From G963665495 sp963667575 (GTDB lineage Bacteria > Desulfobacterota > Desulfovibrionia > Desulfovibrionales > Desulfovibrionaceae): a DNA stretch of 64,000 nucleotides. The notes beneath the pieces were generated by a model. That model was not told the DNA's origin. It did no database searches and worked only from the letters and a program-made list of their open reading frames with translations. Made by a program: the position numbers and the translations under genes. Position 1 is the stretch's first letter. Each line of letters opens with the position of its first letter. This document shows, piece after piece, positions 34,599 through 42,555 of the stretch. The stretch is taken from the NCBI GenBank assembly GCA_963667575.2, contig CAXXHY010000002.1:6870-70869 (forward strand), in the 5' to 3' direction.

Positions 34599-34957
34599 TG
34601 GTGGAGGCGGGGGGAATCGAACCCCCGTCCGAGAAAGATCCACCAAAGCGTCTACAGGTATAGGTCAAATATTATTCTCGCCACATACGATGCCTCTGAC
34701 CAGGGCTGGAATGCGGCCAGTCTCGTCTAAGGATTCGCCTCATTTCGGACAGACAACAATTTGAGGCTAGCCTGATAATTTTTCACTTTCCAAGCCTATC
34801 AGGCGTCAACCAGGAAAGTGCGGTTGCTTAATTAAGCAGCCAGAGCGTAATCGTAGTCGTTATTGGCAACTATAATTGTACCGCTTTTTTACGAGGCCAG
34901 CGGTGCCTCGACCTGCAACTTTGGCTTCCACGTCCCCGTCGAAACCAGTGCGCCCCC
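34599..34957 (-). ncRNA. ssrA: tmRNA (ssrA)
   Basis: 359 bases. The 5' end is GGGGGCGCACTGGTTTCGAC and the 3' end is TCCACCA, so the CCA is encoded. The tag frame at 34867-34832 encodes ANNDYDYALAA followed by TAA, the form known in Desulfovibrio. The 5' and 3' ends can form the tRNA-Ala-like part, with the T-arm at about 34609-34625. The RNA rescues stalled ribosomes. Its 3' end is the target of the adjacent integrative element and has been kept intact by the insertion. Confidence 0.96.
34606..34621. repeat. Attachment site at the ssrA 3' end
   Basis: GGCGGGGGGAATCGAA covers the T-arm of tmRNA. It is the right-hand copy of the repeat seen at 13313-13328. Confidence 0.6.
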
Positions 34958-34973
34958 ATTAGGAACTGTCTTA

Positions 34974-35001
34974 AATATAATACCTTGACCGATGTTGGCA
35001 A
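34974..35001 (-). promoter_or_regulatory. Promoter of ssrA
   Basis: On the minus strand TTGCCA (35001-34996) and TATATT (34979-34974) are 16 bases apart. The predicted start lies about 10 bases before the mature 5' end, leaving a short leader to be processed. Confidence 0.6.
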
Positions 35002-35088
35002 GAGAAAAGAATTTTTAATTATTTTGGCAGGTCAGAGGAAAAATCAGGAACGTCCGAGCTGTGTGCCGCAGGAGGTCTGCATGCCGGG

Positions 35089-36459
35089 TCAGGAAGCTGA
35101 TTGCCTTGGCTCTAGGAGCGCCGGCATGCGGACGGTGATCACGGTTTCGCCGGGCGTTGAGGCGTCCAGGGACACGCTCCCGCCATGGGCTTCCGCAGCC
35201 AGCCTGGCGGAATAGGCTCCCAGGCCTTTGCCACTGCTTTTATTGCAGCTGACGTATTTTTCGAACAAGCGACTCTGGATGGCTTCCGGCACTTCGCCTT
35301 GATTGTGGATGGAGAACAGCACCGAATCCTCCCGAGTGTCCGCGGATACGGTGACTGTTCCGCGGGCTGGGGAGGCCTCCACGGCATTCTGCGCAAGGTT
35401 GACCAGTGCGCGCAACATGACGTCTTCATCTATCCTGAACCGGGTTCCGGCGGAATTGCCCGGATATATGTTGATACGGATTCCGTGCGGTCTCGCCAGG
35501 ATGCGAAGCTCATTTTCCAATTTTTCAAGCAGTGTGTTCACATCAACGGCAACAAGCTTCAGCGGTAATTTCTGGTTTTCCACCTGATGCAATTGCAGCA
35601 AGTAATCAATACTGCTTTCAATGCGTTCGGCAGATGTAACTATATCATCAAGGTCAGTTCTGGCCGTTTCAGAAAGCGTCTCATCCATGAGCAGTTTTCT
35701 AGATCTGTAGAGAATTGGGGTAAGAGGGCCGTGCAAGTCATGGTGAATCATGGCTTCCAGGGTTTCACGTCGCCGCAGGTTGCTTTCCAGCTCATCCCTT
35801 TGTTGCTGCACCTGCGTTCGGAGTATGTCGGTAACCATCAGGGAAAAGCCTATAACCATGGCTGTAACGGAGGCGATGCTGGAGAGTAGGTAGAATTCAT
35901 GATTAGAGTTGGACCAGACAGAGGAAGAGTTGCTTTGACAGATCAGGATGATTCTCGCTACAGAAACAAGAAAGTAGTAACCGTACGCCAGGATAAACAT
36001 GGGACGCCCGATGCCCCGTAGTCTGGAGGTGTACACTGCGATGGCGATGATCATACTGTTTACGGCAAGAAACCCATGGGCGAGCAGGGCCCTGGGCTTG
36101 GCGATGTTTTCCACAGCAGTGAACCAGTACAGACTTCCGGCGAACGCCAGGACAAGCAATCCGAGGAAAACGGCCTGCCGCCTGGATACTCCACTGTACC
36201 CCGTAAAGAGCAGAATGCCGTTCATGCTGATGCACGAACTGACGATGAGCAGCGTATTGGCCACGACAATGCTCAAAAAATCCGAGGTCCGGCCACGTAG
36301 CAGAAACAGCAGAAGCGCGGGCAGAATCAGGGTAAAACCGAACACCCATTGCCGGGCGCCGCGTATGGAATCATGCGGCCAGACAATGGCCCACGCGAAA
36401 ATGGTGATCACCAATGATGTCGCTATATGTGCAATATGCAGCGTGCTGGTGTCGAGCAT
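35089..36459 (-). CDS. Membrane sensor histidine kinase with multi-pass input domain
   Basis: 456 residues. The first 215 form about seven membrane segments with short loops, a 7TM-type sensor. HisKA starts near 235 with LEAMIHHDLHGPLTPILYRS, whose His is the phosphorylation site. The HATPase part has ALVNLAQNAVEASPARG (N box) and SSGKGLGAYSARLAAEAHGG (G box). It is divergent from the receiver-Fis regulator at 36543, with 83 bases between starts, so the two form a pair. The ligand is unknown. No clear ribosome-binding site precedes the ATG. Confidence 0.88.
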   Translation of the reverse strand: MLDTSTLHIAHIATSLVITIFAWAIVWPHDSIRGARQWVFGFTLILPALLLFLLRGRTSDFLSIVVANTLLIVSSCISMNGILLFTGYSGVSRRQAVFLGLLVLAFAGSLYWFTAVENIAKPRALLAHGFLAVNSMIIAIAVYTSRLRGIGRPMFILAYGYYFLVSVARIILICQSNSSSVWSNSNHEFYLLSSIASVTAMVIGFSLMVTDILRTQVQQQRDELESNLRRRETLEAMIHHDLHGPLTPILYRSRKLLMDETLSETARTDLDDIVTSAERIESSIDYLLQLHQVENQKLPLKLVAVDVNTLLEKLENELRILARPHGIRINIYPGNSAGTRFRIDEDVMLRALVNLAQNAVEASPARGTVTVSADTREDSVLFSIHNQGEVPEAIQSRLFEKYVSCNKSSGKGLGAYSARLAAEAHGGSVSLDASTPGETVITVRMPALLEPRQSAS

Positions 36460-36542
36460 GTGTTCAGATGTCCTTGGGCTCTGAAAAAGTAATCCGGCAC
36501 GGAGTACGCCGTATCATACGCAGAAAATGACCAGAGGGTTGT

Positions 36543-37130
36543 ATGAATGATTCATTCGCGGTCTTGATAGTGGACGATATACCCGAACAGCAGCGGTTGT
36601 TGCAAGACATGCTCAGCGGCCGCGGCCTGAACGTCGCTGCGGTTTCCAGCGGCGAGGAGGCCCTGGCAAGGCTTGCGCGGCAACACGTCGACCTGCTGCT
36701 CACGGACCTGATCATGCCCCGGATGGATGGCATGGAACTTCTGGCTCAGGTACGTCTGCGTCATCCGCAGGTTGAAATCATCATGCTCACCAGTTTTGCG
36801 GACGTGCGCAGCGCCGTGGAAGCCATGCGCCAGGGCGCGTTTTCCTATTTCCGCAAAGGAGGGGACCCGCGCGAACTGCTGGCTGAAATCGCCAAGGTGC
36901 AGGAACTGGTACTGCTGCGTCACAACACGTCCGTTAGTTCGGACAAGGAAGAACCTCCTTTTGATGTGACCGTACCCATAAAAACGCTTTCCGACGTACG
37001 CATCGAGGCAGAAACGCAGCATATCCTGTCTGTTCTCCGCGCCACCAACGGAAACCGCACCCATGCTGCCCGTATTTTGGGTATCAGCTACCGCCAGTTG
37101 TGCAACCGGCTTAATTCTTTGGATATCTGA
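36543..37130 (+). CDS. Response regulator, receiver plus Fis-type HTH (no AAA+ domain)
   Basis: 195 residues. The receiver has LIVDDIPEQQRLL, the phospho-acceptor Asp in LLLTDLIMPRMDGMEL, and the Lys in YFRKGG. The C-terminal 45 residues (HILSVLRATNGNRTHAARIL, GISYRQLCNRLNSLDI) are a Fis/NtrC-type helix-turn-helix. The sigma-54 ATPase between them is absent, as in PrrA/RegA or ActR-type regulators. It is paired with the divergent kinase. Confidence 0.88.
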   Translation: MNDSFAVLIVDDIPEQQRLLQDMLSGRGLNVAAVSSGEEALARLARQHVDLLLTDLIMPRMDGMELLAQVRLRHPQVEIIMLTSFADVRSAVEAMRQGAFSYFRKGGDPRELLAEIAKVQELVLLRHNTSVSSDKEEPPFDVTVPIKTLSDVRIEAETQHILSVLRATNGNRTHAARILGISYRQLCNRLNSLDI

Positions 37131-37236
37131 GCGCACCTGATGATGAAGACTCACCTTTTTTCTAGTATGTAATCTGTTTCCTGGAAATCCCCTTCATATT
37201 TATTCAAGTTTTCTTGTCTGTTACCTGTATCAATAA

Positions 37237-37411
37237 ACGGGACTCATTCCGCAGCGCTTCAGGGAGAGTGAGCCTCCGTACGTTCCACTTATCCTTCCAG
37301 GCGATTACATTTTGTGCGGGCCTTCGTGACAAGCTGAAAAGGCATTCGTATGGGGGCGGAGGCAGTTACGCATTCCGTGATATTCCGGCCGGATTTCCGG
37401 CCGGTTTTTTT
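37237..37411 (+). ncRNA. Candidate structured small RNA, 6S-like in size and shape
   Basis: About 175 bases ending in a rho-independent terminator. ACGGGA (37237) can pair with TTCCGT (37373), GCCTCC (37272-37277) with GGAGGC (37358-37363), GTACG with CGTAT next to it, and TTGT with ACAA around GGGCCTT at the tip. This gives a long interrupted hairpin with a central bubble, as in 6S RNA. No ORF of note is present. A leader or 3' UTR of flanking genes is the alternative. Confidence 0.3.
37385..37411 (+). terminator. Rho-independent terminator
   Basis: CCGGCCGG-ATTT-CCGGCCGG followed by seven T residues. It ends transcription of the small-RNA candidate or of the response-regulator gene. Confidence 0.85.
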
Positions 37412-37709
37412 ATATGAAGTCCGTTTCACTACTGCCTCGAAACTGTTGTCCTTAAAAAACGGCCTGCGACCTGAGTGTGTTCACGCCCGTATTGGGGAAA
37501 TCCTGATACCTGAAGACCTTGAAGCCGGATCGTAGTCTTGTTTGAAGGTCCCATGTTGATCGCATTCTAGGAAATGGGTTTCAGAGAATTAGGTTTCATA
37601 TTTTCTCCATCTTTTTAGTGGGTTATAGAAAATAAAGCTTTTGGCGCGTTGGCTGCGGTGTGTTGCGGGGCGTCTGCTTTGTTATGCGATACTTGTCATG
37701 GAGGAAAAT

Positions 37710-39319
37710 ATGGGGGCTGTATTTTGGAAACGGGGTTTCGTACTGGTTGCCCTTTGCGTCGCGCTGGGCTGGATGCAGACCGCAAGCGTCTACGGCGCCT
37801 TGTCCAACGGGCAGAATGCCGACCTGGTCATCGGCCAGCCGGATTTCTATTCAAGTTCCAGCGGTACAGGGGCCGGCGAATTCGAGCGTCCCATGATGAT
37901 GGTGAAAGACACGGTCTCGGGCAAGGTTTTTGTGGCGGAATACAGCAACAACCGCGTGAAACGCTGGAGTTCCAGCGCCAGTTTTCTGGCCAATGAAAAT
38001 GCTGAAGCCGTGCTGGGCAGGCCGACTTTACCACAACGACCTCGGGCACAGACGCAGCGAGCTTATCCCATCCCTGGTACCTGGCAATGGACTCCAAGGG
38101 CAATCTGTACGTCAGCGATTACAGCAACAACCGTATTGTGCGTTTTGACGACGCGGCCAACAAGGCCAGTGGCGCGTCCGCAAACGGAGTTATAGGGCAG
38201 AGTTCCTGGACCAGCAGCACATTGTCGACGCAACGTAACGGTCTGCAGTATCCCTCCGGAATCTTCGTGGACAGCCAGGATCGTTTGTGGGTTGCCGACA
38301 AGAGCAACCACCGCGTCCTGCGCTATGACAACCCGGATACGCTGGACGGCAGCGGCGGGGTCGCCCCAGATGCCGACGCGGTCATCGGGCAGGCTTCCTG
38401 GACCGGACATGCCTCGGGAACAACGCGCAGCAGTCTGGATTCCCCTTCGGCAATTTTTGTGGACAGCAGCGACCGGCTCTGGCTCCTGGACCAGTTCAAT
38501 GCCCGCATCTTACGCTTTGACAATGCCGGCAGCCTGGACGGGTCGGGCGGAACTGCGCCCGAGGCATCCGCCGTGATCGGCCAGGCAAGTTTTACCACAA
38601 ATTCTACCGGCGAGTCCGCCAGTCTGATGAGCGGCGAAGAACGAGGGCTCTGGCTGGATGAAGAAGGGAATTTATGGGTGTCGGACACCAACAACCACCG
38701 GGTGCTTCGTTTTAGCGACGCAGCAACGCTGGACGGGTCCGGAGGAACGGCGCCGGAAGCGGACCTGGTGCTGGGACAGGCGGATTTCACCAGCAGACTG
38801 ATAAATGCGGGCAATGGCTTTGGTTCCGCCGTTCCCAACGGCATGTATTACCCGCAGGGGGTGGGCATCATGGATGGACGGCTGCTGATTGGCAGCCGCA
38901 ATAACAGAATTCTGGGCTTCGACCTCTACCCGATGGTGGCGACCAGCTCGGTTTCGAACGTTGCCGGCGTTTCGGCCAGTTCCGGCGGCAATGTGACCGA
39001 TGATCTCGGGAAAACCATCACGGCAAGAGGCGTGTGCTGGAATACCTCGGGCTCTCCCACCATTCAGGACAGTTGTACCAATGACGGTTCCGGAGCCGGA
39101 TCTTTCAGCAGTACCCTCAGCGGCTTGAGCCCGAATACCACCTATTATGTCCGGGCGTACGCCACCAACAGCGCCGGAACTGGTTATGGCACGGCCAAGA
39201 CGTTTACGACGTCTTCTGGAGGAGGAACAGCGGTTCCCCTGTCTGCCGCCTGGGCTTTGCTTGTGGCTTTGCTGCTCCTTGCCGTAGCAGTGGCAAGACT
39301 TAAGTCCGAAGGAAGGTGA
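37710..39319 (+). CDS. Secreted NHL-repeat protein with C-terminal sorting-like tail (frameshifted in this sequence)
   Basis: GGAGG lies five bases before the ATG at 37710. A signal peptide (GFVLVALCVALGWMQTASVY) is followed by NHL-type repeats, each with VIGQ.(D/S)F, a GxxGxxxF-like turn and NNR(V/I)(L/V)R(F/Y). The frame changes near 38017-38020, where GGCAGG should be GGCCAGG by comparison with the other repeats (VLGQADF). After the repeats is a fibronectin-like strand set (ARGVCWNTSGSPT, TTYYVRAYATNSAGTGYG) and an IPTL-CTERM-like end: AVPLSAAWALLVALLLLAVA then basic residues. It is probably an outer-surface beta-propeller protein. Confidence 0.8.
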
Positions 39320-39353
39320 GCCAACGCAGCTGTATATGACGCATCCGTAATAA

Positions 39354-39386
39354 ACAAATCCGGCCGGAGAATCCGGCCGGATTTGT
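39354..39386. terminator. Bidirectional terminator between convergent genes
   Basis: ACAAATCCGGCCGG and CCGGCCGGATTTGT are perfect 14-base arms around a five-base loop, lying between the NHL gene and the cytochrome gene. Its core equals that of the terminator at 37385. Confidence 0.85.
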
Positions 39387-39403
39387 TCGTTTTGACAGGG
39401 ACC

Positions 39404-40822
39404 CTATTGCTTTTTGCCGAATATCTCCGGCGGCCGGGTGGTGTCTCCGCCCGTGTTGGGGAAGTCAGGGTACTTGTAGGCCTTGGTGTTGGTCTCCAGC
39501 AGGTGGCGTGCTTCTTCCATGAAATGGTTGTAGCGGTGCTTGCACTCGTAGAAACCGTGCCACCAGGCATAATCCGGCGCCATCATGGCCGCGCCCATGC
39601 GTGCGCGACGTCCTTCGTGGTGCCAGAGCTCGTAGTACTGCACTTCCAGGTTCTCATCAAAGAACTTGCTCTTGTCGAGCAGGCCTTTTTCGTACAGTTC
39701 GTCGAGCATCTTCTTGGCGGGCTTGAAGTAGGCCTCGTTGTATTCTTCCACGGCCTTGTCCAGCTGGAGGTAATGGTCGTCGATCCAGGACTGCGCGTGG
39801 CATTGCTTGCAGATGTCCTTCATCTTGTCGCGTTCGACGGCCCAGTCCGTACCAGATGGGAAGGGCTTGAAATCCTGCGGGCGAACCGTGAGCGGAGCCT
39901 GGGTTTCCCAGGAAAGGCGTTCGGTCACGTCATGGGTGGTGGGCTGCTTGCCCGAACCGGACATGTGACAGGCCGAGCAGGTGGGCGCGCGGTAGTCCAC
40001 GCCGGGAGTCCAGGCGCCGGGCGCGGAGTTGAAGTTGTATTCCTGCACAAAGGCCTTGTAGATGTCGCCGTGCTTGGATTCGTTGAAGATCTCGATCTGC
40101 GGATGGTCCGGACCCAGATGGCACTGGCCGCAGGTTTCGGGCTTGCGGGCTTCCATCACGGAAAAACGGTGGCGGGTGTGACAGCTCGAACAGCTGCCCA
40201 GGGAGCCGTCGAAATTCAGCCGCCCCACGCCCACGTTTGGCCAGGTGGCCGGGTCGATCTTGCCGTCCTTCATTTTCAGGACGGTGCCGTGGCAGTAATA
40301 GCAGCCTGTTTTGCGCTCGTTGTCCGAGTTCATGCCCTGGTTCAGCCAGGGATCCAGCTTCCACATGATCTCGATGGTGTTGGCGTGTTTGCTCTTGGCG
40401 TACTGCTTGGCCTCGTCCGGGTGGCAGCGGGAGCAGTCCTTGGGGCTGACCACCGCGGCTATGGGTACGAAGTACTGTTTTTCGCCCATGGGCAGGTTGC
40501 CCATGGAGTAGTATTTTTCGTGATCCACTGAGATGTCCTGGTCATCGGGCTGGGCCTGGTGGCAATCCAGGCAGGTGATGCCTGCGAAGGCGTGCCGGCT
40601 CATGGCCCAGTCGGCGAAAATGCCGGGGGTTTCCTGCTTGTGGCATTCGATGCATGCCACGCCCTGGGGAGGAGTAGCCCGGTTCATGGTCATTTCGCGT
40701 ACTTTGGGAAAATTCTGCGTAGTGGCTTGAGGAGCCTGGGAATCGGTCTGCGGATTGGCTGTGGCGACCAACAGCAGAACAAACAGGCTTGCCAGAAAAA
40801 TGTAACTCCATCTGCGGCGCAT
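39404..40822 (-). CDS. Octahaem c-type cytochrome, hydroxylamine oxidoreductase (HAO) family
   Basis: 472 residues with a signal anchor (WSYIFLASLFVLLLVATA) and AAGGAGGT six bases before the start. Eight CXXCH motifs occur in order: CIECH, CLDCH, CSRCH, CYYCH, CSSCH, CGQCH, CSACH and CKQCH. The block ETCGQCHLGPDHPQIEIFNE followed by SKHG is typical of HAO-family enzymes. HAO oxidises hydroxylamine; in anaerobes the family (e.g. epsilon-HAO) reduces nitrite or hydroxylamine instead. Here the NapC/NrfH gene directly upstream suggests electron supply from the quinone pool, hence a reductive, periplasmic role in nitrite or hydroxylamine removal. I cannot tell whether the active-site Tyr cross-link is kept. 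Confidence 0.85.
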   Translation of the reverse strand: MRRRWSYIFLASLFVLLLVATANPQTDSQAPQATTQNFPKVREMTMNRATPPQGVACIECHKQETPGIFADWAMSRHAFAGITCLDCHQAQPDDQDISVDHEKYYSMGNLPMGEKQYFVPIAAVVSPKDCSRCHPDEAKQYAKSKHANTIEIMWKLDPWLNQGMNSDNERKTGCYYCHGTVLKMKDGKIDPATWPNVGVGRLNFDGSLGSCSSCHTRHRFSVMEARKPETCGQCHLGPDHPQIEIFNESKHGDIYKAFVQEYNFNSAPGAWTPGVDYRAPTCSACHMSGSGKQPTTHDVTERLSWETQAPLTVRPQDFKPFPSGTDWAVERDKMKDICKQCHAQSWIDDHYLQLDKAVEEYNEAYFKPAKKMLDELYEKGLLDKSKFFDENLEVQYYELWHHEGRRARMGAAMMAPDYAWWHGFYECKHRYNHFMEEARHLLETNTKAYKYPDFPNTGGDTTRPPEIFGKKQ

Positions 40823-40833
40823 TCCGTACCTCC

Positions 40834-41406
40834 TTAAATTCCCAGGTTGGGCAGCCCGGACGCACGGTAGGGCGCGCTGAACTGCTTGTAGTCAAAGAAC
40901 TGCCTGTCGTTGTGCACCAGGTTTCTGTGGCAGTCGGTGCAGCGGTAGTCCTTGCCTTGGTTGGCATAGAGCACCTTGCGGTGGGCCAGCATGGCGCCCC
41001 GCTTGGCAGGCATGTGCAGCAGGTTCCGATGGCATTTCATGCACTGGTCGTTCTTCATGGTCGCCCAGATGCGCTCTTTCATGACCTGGCGGTCGTAGGT
41101 TTCGTCCCCGTCCGTGAAGTGGGCGAATACGTCCTTGATGCCGTGGGCGGATTTGGCAAAGAAGAAATCGAAAGTGTCGTGGGGCGCGGGCAGATGGCAG
41201 TCCATGCAGTCCGCCACGAATCCCTGGCCGTTGTTGACGTGGGTCGAAGTCTTCCAGGCCATCACCGCAGGCCGTATCTCATGGCACAGGCCGCAGAACT
41301 CGGGGGTCGATGTCCTGACCATGGTGTAATAGGCCATGCTGAAGAGCGGAAAGGCGATCACGAGGCCGCACAAAACCAATAGAATAGACTTGGTTCCTCG
41401 CCTCAT
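40834..41406 (-). CDS. NapC/NrfH-family tetrahaem membrane cytochrome
   Basis: 190 residues from the ATG at 41406, behind a very strong GGAGGAGG; the frame runs further upstream without a site. One N-terminal anchor (SILLVLCGLVIAFPLFSMAY) is followed by four CXXCH motifs: CGLCH, CMDCH, CMKCH and CTDCH. This is the quinol-oxidising NapC/NirT/NrfH plan. It is followed after 11 bases by the octahaem cytochrome, so the pair resembles HaoC-HaoA of epsilon-proteobacteria. Confidence 0.9.
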   Translation of the reverse strand: MRRGTKSILLVLCGLVIAFPLFSMAYYTMVRTSTPEFCGLCHEIRPAVMAWKTSTHVNNGQGFVADCMDCHLPAPHDTFDFFFAKSAHGIKDVFAHFTDGDETYDRQVMKERIWATMKNDQCMKCHRNLLHMPAKRGAMLAHRKVLYANQGKDYRCTDCHRNLVHNDRQFFDYKQFSAPYRASGLPNLGI

Positions 41407-41714
41407 ACCTCCTCCTGGTTGCAGGAAATCCGTACCGAAAACAGCTTCAGCCGGAGAGAATAGGGATTGCTTGATACATACCACAAATGAGGTAAAAAGA
41501 AAGTGTTTTCAGATATCCTGGAGGATTTTCGACAGGATCGCCAGAAAGCAGTGATCAAAGAGATCCAATTTGGTATTGGTTCAATACGCTGATACGATCT
41601 TATCTGTATTTTTTTTAAACCGCGATGAAAAAGGCACTTAAAAGGATTGAATGGTTACGCAAGATCATAATAAAATTATTAATAGATAAATATTTTTGAT
41701 CCAAGGACATTGTC
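41407..41714. other. Divergent intergenic region
   Basis: About 300 bases upstream of the cytochrome pair and of the gene at 41715. It is AT-rich at 41580-41710 and probably holds both promoters. I see no clear regulator site. Confidence 0.35.
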
Positions 41715-42227
41715 ATGGACAATTTTTTCAAAAACATAGCTGCAAAATACGATATTCGTCTTGTGGAGGCCATGTGGATTTTGAAATTGTTTTCGAGCGA
41801 GGACCTTCCCGAGATTGCGCAACAGGCGTTGATGCAGGGTATCGAGTCCGAAGCAATAATCGGTCTGGCTTCCTGTTATTCGCACGAGTGGTGGAAGATT
41901 GAAAAGGATTTCAGAAGCGTTCTCAATGAATCGGGAGGCGGGACGATGCCACAGTTGGAGGCGCTATTGCGTTACGCTAGGCATATTTCGCAGAAAATCG
42001 TGGACGGCGAACTAAGTCCAAAATCCGGAGGGCTTCTGATCAATAAAGTATCTGAGGTTGACCTGTCTTGTGTCCAAGAGGTGCACGATATGGTTTGCGC
42101 TGCCTTGGAAATCGGGGATGTGCCCGAGATGGATGCTCAATATGAAGCGCTTATTGTGAAAGGGGCAAAAAGACTGGCTGCCCTGGTGTTGGAAAACGAT
42201 CGGGACGAGCCGGACATTCCAGGGTGA
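41715..42227 (+). CDS. Hypothetical protein, 170 residues
   Basis: A soluble, mainly helical protein (MDNFFKNIAAKYDIRLVEAM, then FSSEDLPEIAQQALMQG). No motif, signal peptide or metal site is recognised. A middle stretch (GELSPKSGGLLINKVSEVDL) may be a linker. It is transcribed alone, divergent from the cytochrome genes and followed by a hairpin at 42259-42288. Confidence 0.65.
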   Translation: MDNFFKNIAAKYDIRLVEAMWILKLFSSEDLPEIAQQALMQGIESEAIIGLASCYSHEWWKIEKDFRSVLNESGGGTMPQLEALLRYARHISQKIVDGELSPKSGGLLINKVSEVDLSCVQEVHDMVCAALEIGDVPEMDAQYEALIVKGAKRLAALVLENDRDEPDIPG

Positions 42228-42555
42228 ATCTTTGGCAGAAAGCGCCAGAAAGCAAAGCCCCCGGCGTCCGAAGGAACAAACGCCGGGGTAGGGTCAAAGA
42301 AGCAGTGCAGTGTATGTAAATTCGCTCAAAAGAGTGGGCCGAGAGAGGGGATTATCTCGGCCCAGAGGCAGGAGGGATGATGCTTAATGAAAAGCGAGTC
42401 GTGCATTCTCGCTGAAAAGTACACTACCTGGAAAAGATTACGTAAGCATTGCAACTGAATTACACCGCTGTCATCTTCGAGAGTTTGTCTAAATAATTTG
42501 ATGAGAGCAGAAGCTGCCGCTGAAAGGAAAGGCCGGAAGGATTGCTAAAACTGCA
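42228..42555. other. Convergent intergenic region with two strong hairpins
   Basis: CCCCGGCGT/ACGCCGGGG at 42259-42288 and TGGGCCGAGA/TCTCGGCCCA at 42335-42364 are perfect inverted repeats, neither followed by a clear T-run. They sit between converging genes and may act as terminators or RNA-stability elements. No gene is seen. Confidence 0.5.

Larger units (their letters stand above)
13313..34621. mobile_element. Integrative mobilizable element in ssrA carrying an RHS toxin module
   Basis: This 21.3-kb segment is bounded by the direct repeats at 13313-13328 and 34606-34621. Apart from the IS481 transposase, its genes lie on the minus strand: RHS relic, immunity candidate, RHS protein, DUF-type membrane protein, StbB/ParA-like ATPase (frameshifted), TraD, MobA/TraA relaxase with candidate oriT, DUF3987 protein, AlpA-type regulator, coiled-coil protein and a P4-type integrase. 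No type IV secretion genes are present, so transfer would need a helper. The split integrase suggests it is fixed. Confidence 0.65.
37131..37709. other. Long intergenic region holding a structured-RNA candidate
   Basis: There is no gene. A GC-rich structured stretch ends in a strong terminator at 37385-37411. The rest (37412-37709) shows nothing I can name. Confidence 0.5.

Noticed and set aside
34407..34668. Two minus-strand frames over the ssrA 3' end
   Set aside because: They are translations of tmRNA and its attachment region; the RNA gene explains the sequence.
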